Shown: positions 5,454-5,558 of the stretch, piece by piece
How the letters are laid out: the number at the start of each line of letters is the position of its first letter
Numbering within the stretch: the stretch's first letter is position 1
Assembly: GCA_047614125.1 (NCBI GenBank)
Contig: JBLHHI010000165.1
Coordinates: 1-5,558 of the forward strand
Length of the DNA: 5,558 bases
DNA from: JBLHHI01 sp047614125
GTDB lineage: Bacteria > Bacteroidota > Bacteroidia > NS11-12g > UBA9320
Direction of reading: 5' to 3'
Translations under genes and position numbers: made by a program
Notes under the pieces: generated by a model
Seen by the model: the letters and a program-made list of their open reading frames with translations, nothing else
What the model was told of the DNA's origin: nothing
The model's database searches: none

Positions 5454-5513
5454 TTTGATCACTTCGTCACTCAGCTGGAGCCGAGCGAGTGCGAAGAGGG
5501 TATTGGGATCAAA
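5454..5513. other. Unexplained structured element (nested imperfect hairpin) downstream of dnaA
   Basis: An inner hairpin pairs CTTCG (5462-5466), CACTC (5468-5472) and GCT (5474-5476) with AGC (5484-5486), GAGTG (5487-5491) and CGAAG (5492-5496). That is 13 pairs, with single unpaired bases T5467 and A5473 on the 5' arm only, and a GGAGCCG loop. An outer stem, TTTGATC (5454-5460) with GATCAAA (5507-5513), encloses it, leaving A5461 on one side and ten bases on the other. No T-run follows on either strand, so it is not a standard terminator. It could be a REP-like intergenic repeat, a mobile-element end, or a structured RNA or leader for a gene outside the window. No open reading frame crosses it convincingly. 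Confidence 0.5.
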
Positions 5514-5558
5514 TTAATGTAACAGAACTGTGTAAATCCTTAAGCATACCGCGGTTCA

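Noticed and set aside
5443..5513. Integron attC recombination site
   Set aside because: GCCTAAAC at 5443-5450 resembles the R'' box GCCTAAC and the hairpin has one-sided extra bases, but there is an inserted A and no matching GTTAGGC-like box on the other side, and no gene cassette or integrase is seen.
5509..5556. Minus-strand reading frame open to the window edge
   Set aside because: Only 15 codons before a TGA, with no recognisable protein tail; too short to call a gene.
5466..5558. tRNA gene (CTCAGCTGG resembling a D-arm, GGTTCA at the window edge resembling a T-arm)
   Set aside because: The D-arm-like bases pair better in the long hairpin, the distances do not fit a cloverleaf, no anticodon stem was found, and the supposed T-arm is cut by the window edge.

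Overview
This window carries a stretch of chromosome from a member of the Bacteroidota, probably Flavobacteriia or a close relative. The evidence is the type of DnaA, the DUF7935-like protein, a nucleotidase split into two genes as commonly seen in this phylum, start codons mostly without Shine-Dalgarno sequences, and a TAnnTTTG-type promoter box. There is no rRNA, convincing tRNA, CRISPR array or transposase. No gene-free stretch exceeds 300 bases.

Layout, left to right. (1) Positions 1-796, + strand: the end of a ribosomal protein operon, with the last 17 codons of rpsF (bS6), then rpsR (bS18) joined by an ATGA overlap, then rplI (bL9). It ends at a 16-bp perfect palindrome (819-851) with A-tract and T-tract flanks, which can terminate transcription from both sides. 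(2) Positions 931-1278, - strand: an A-type iron-sulfur carrier (HesB/IscA/ErpA family) that converges on rplI and has its own Bacteroidota-type promoter near 1328-1359. (3) Positions 1470-3772, + strand: a tight three-gene operon. It encodes a small membrane-anchored protein (DUF7935-like), a lipoprotein equal to the C-terminal domain of UshA-type 5'-nucleotidases, and a probable Tat-exported metallophosphatase equal to the N-terminal catalytic domain. The last two overlap by ATGA and together probably rebuild one envelope nucleotidase. (4) Positions 3773-3892: an AT-rich regulatory gap with two T8 tracts and an operator-like palindrome. (5) Positions 3893-5329, + strand: dnaA, the replication initiator, with a perfect DnaA box inside its own coding region and an unusual Walker A motif. 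(6) Positions 5330-5558: a rho-independent terminator, followed by an unexplained, strongly structured element at 5454-5513 in otherwise gene-free sequence.

Most of the window is ordinary housekeeping chromosome. The points most worth a second look are the Ser-Ala replacement at the start of the DnaA P-loop, the structured element downstream of dnaA, the palindrome and DnaA box as possible dnaA control sites, and the reversed-order split nucleotidase with two different predicted export routes. I see no clear new multi-gene defence or mobile system here.
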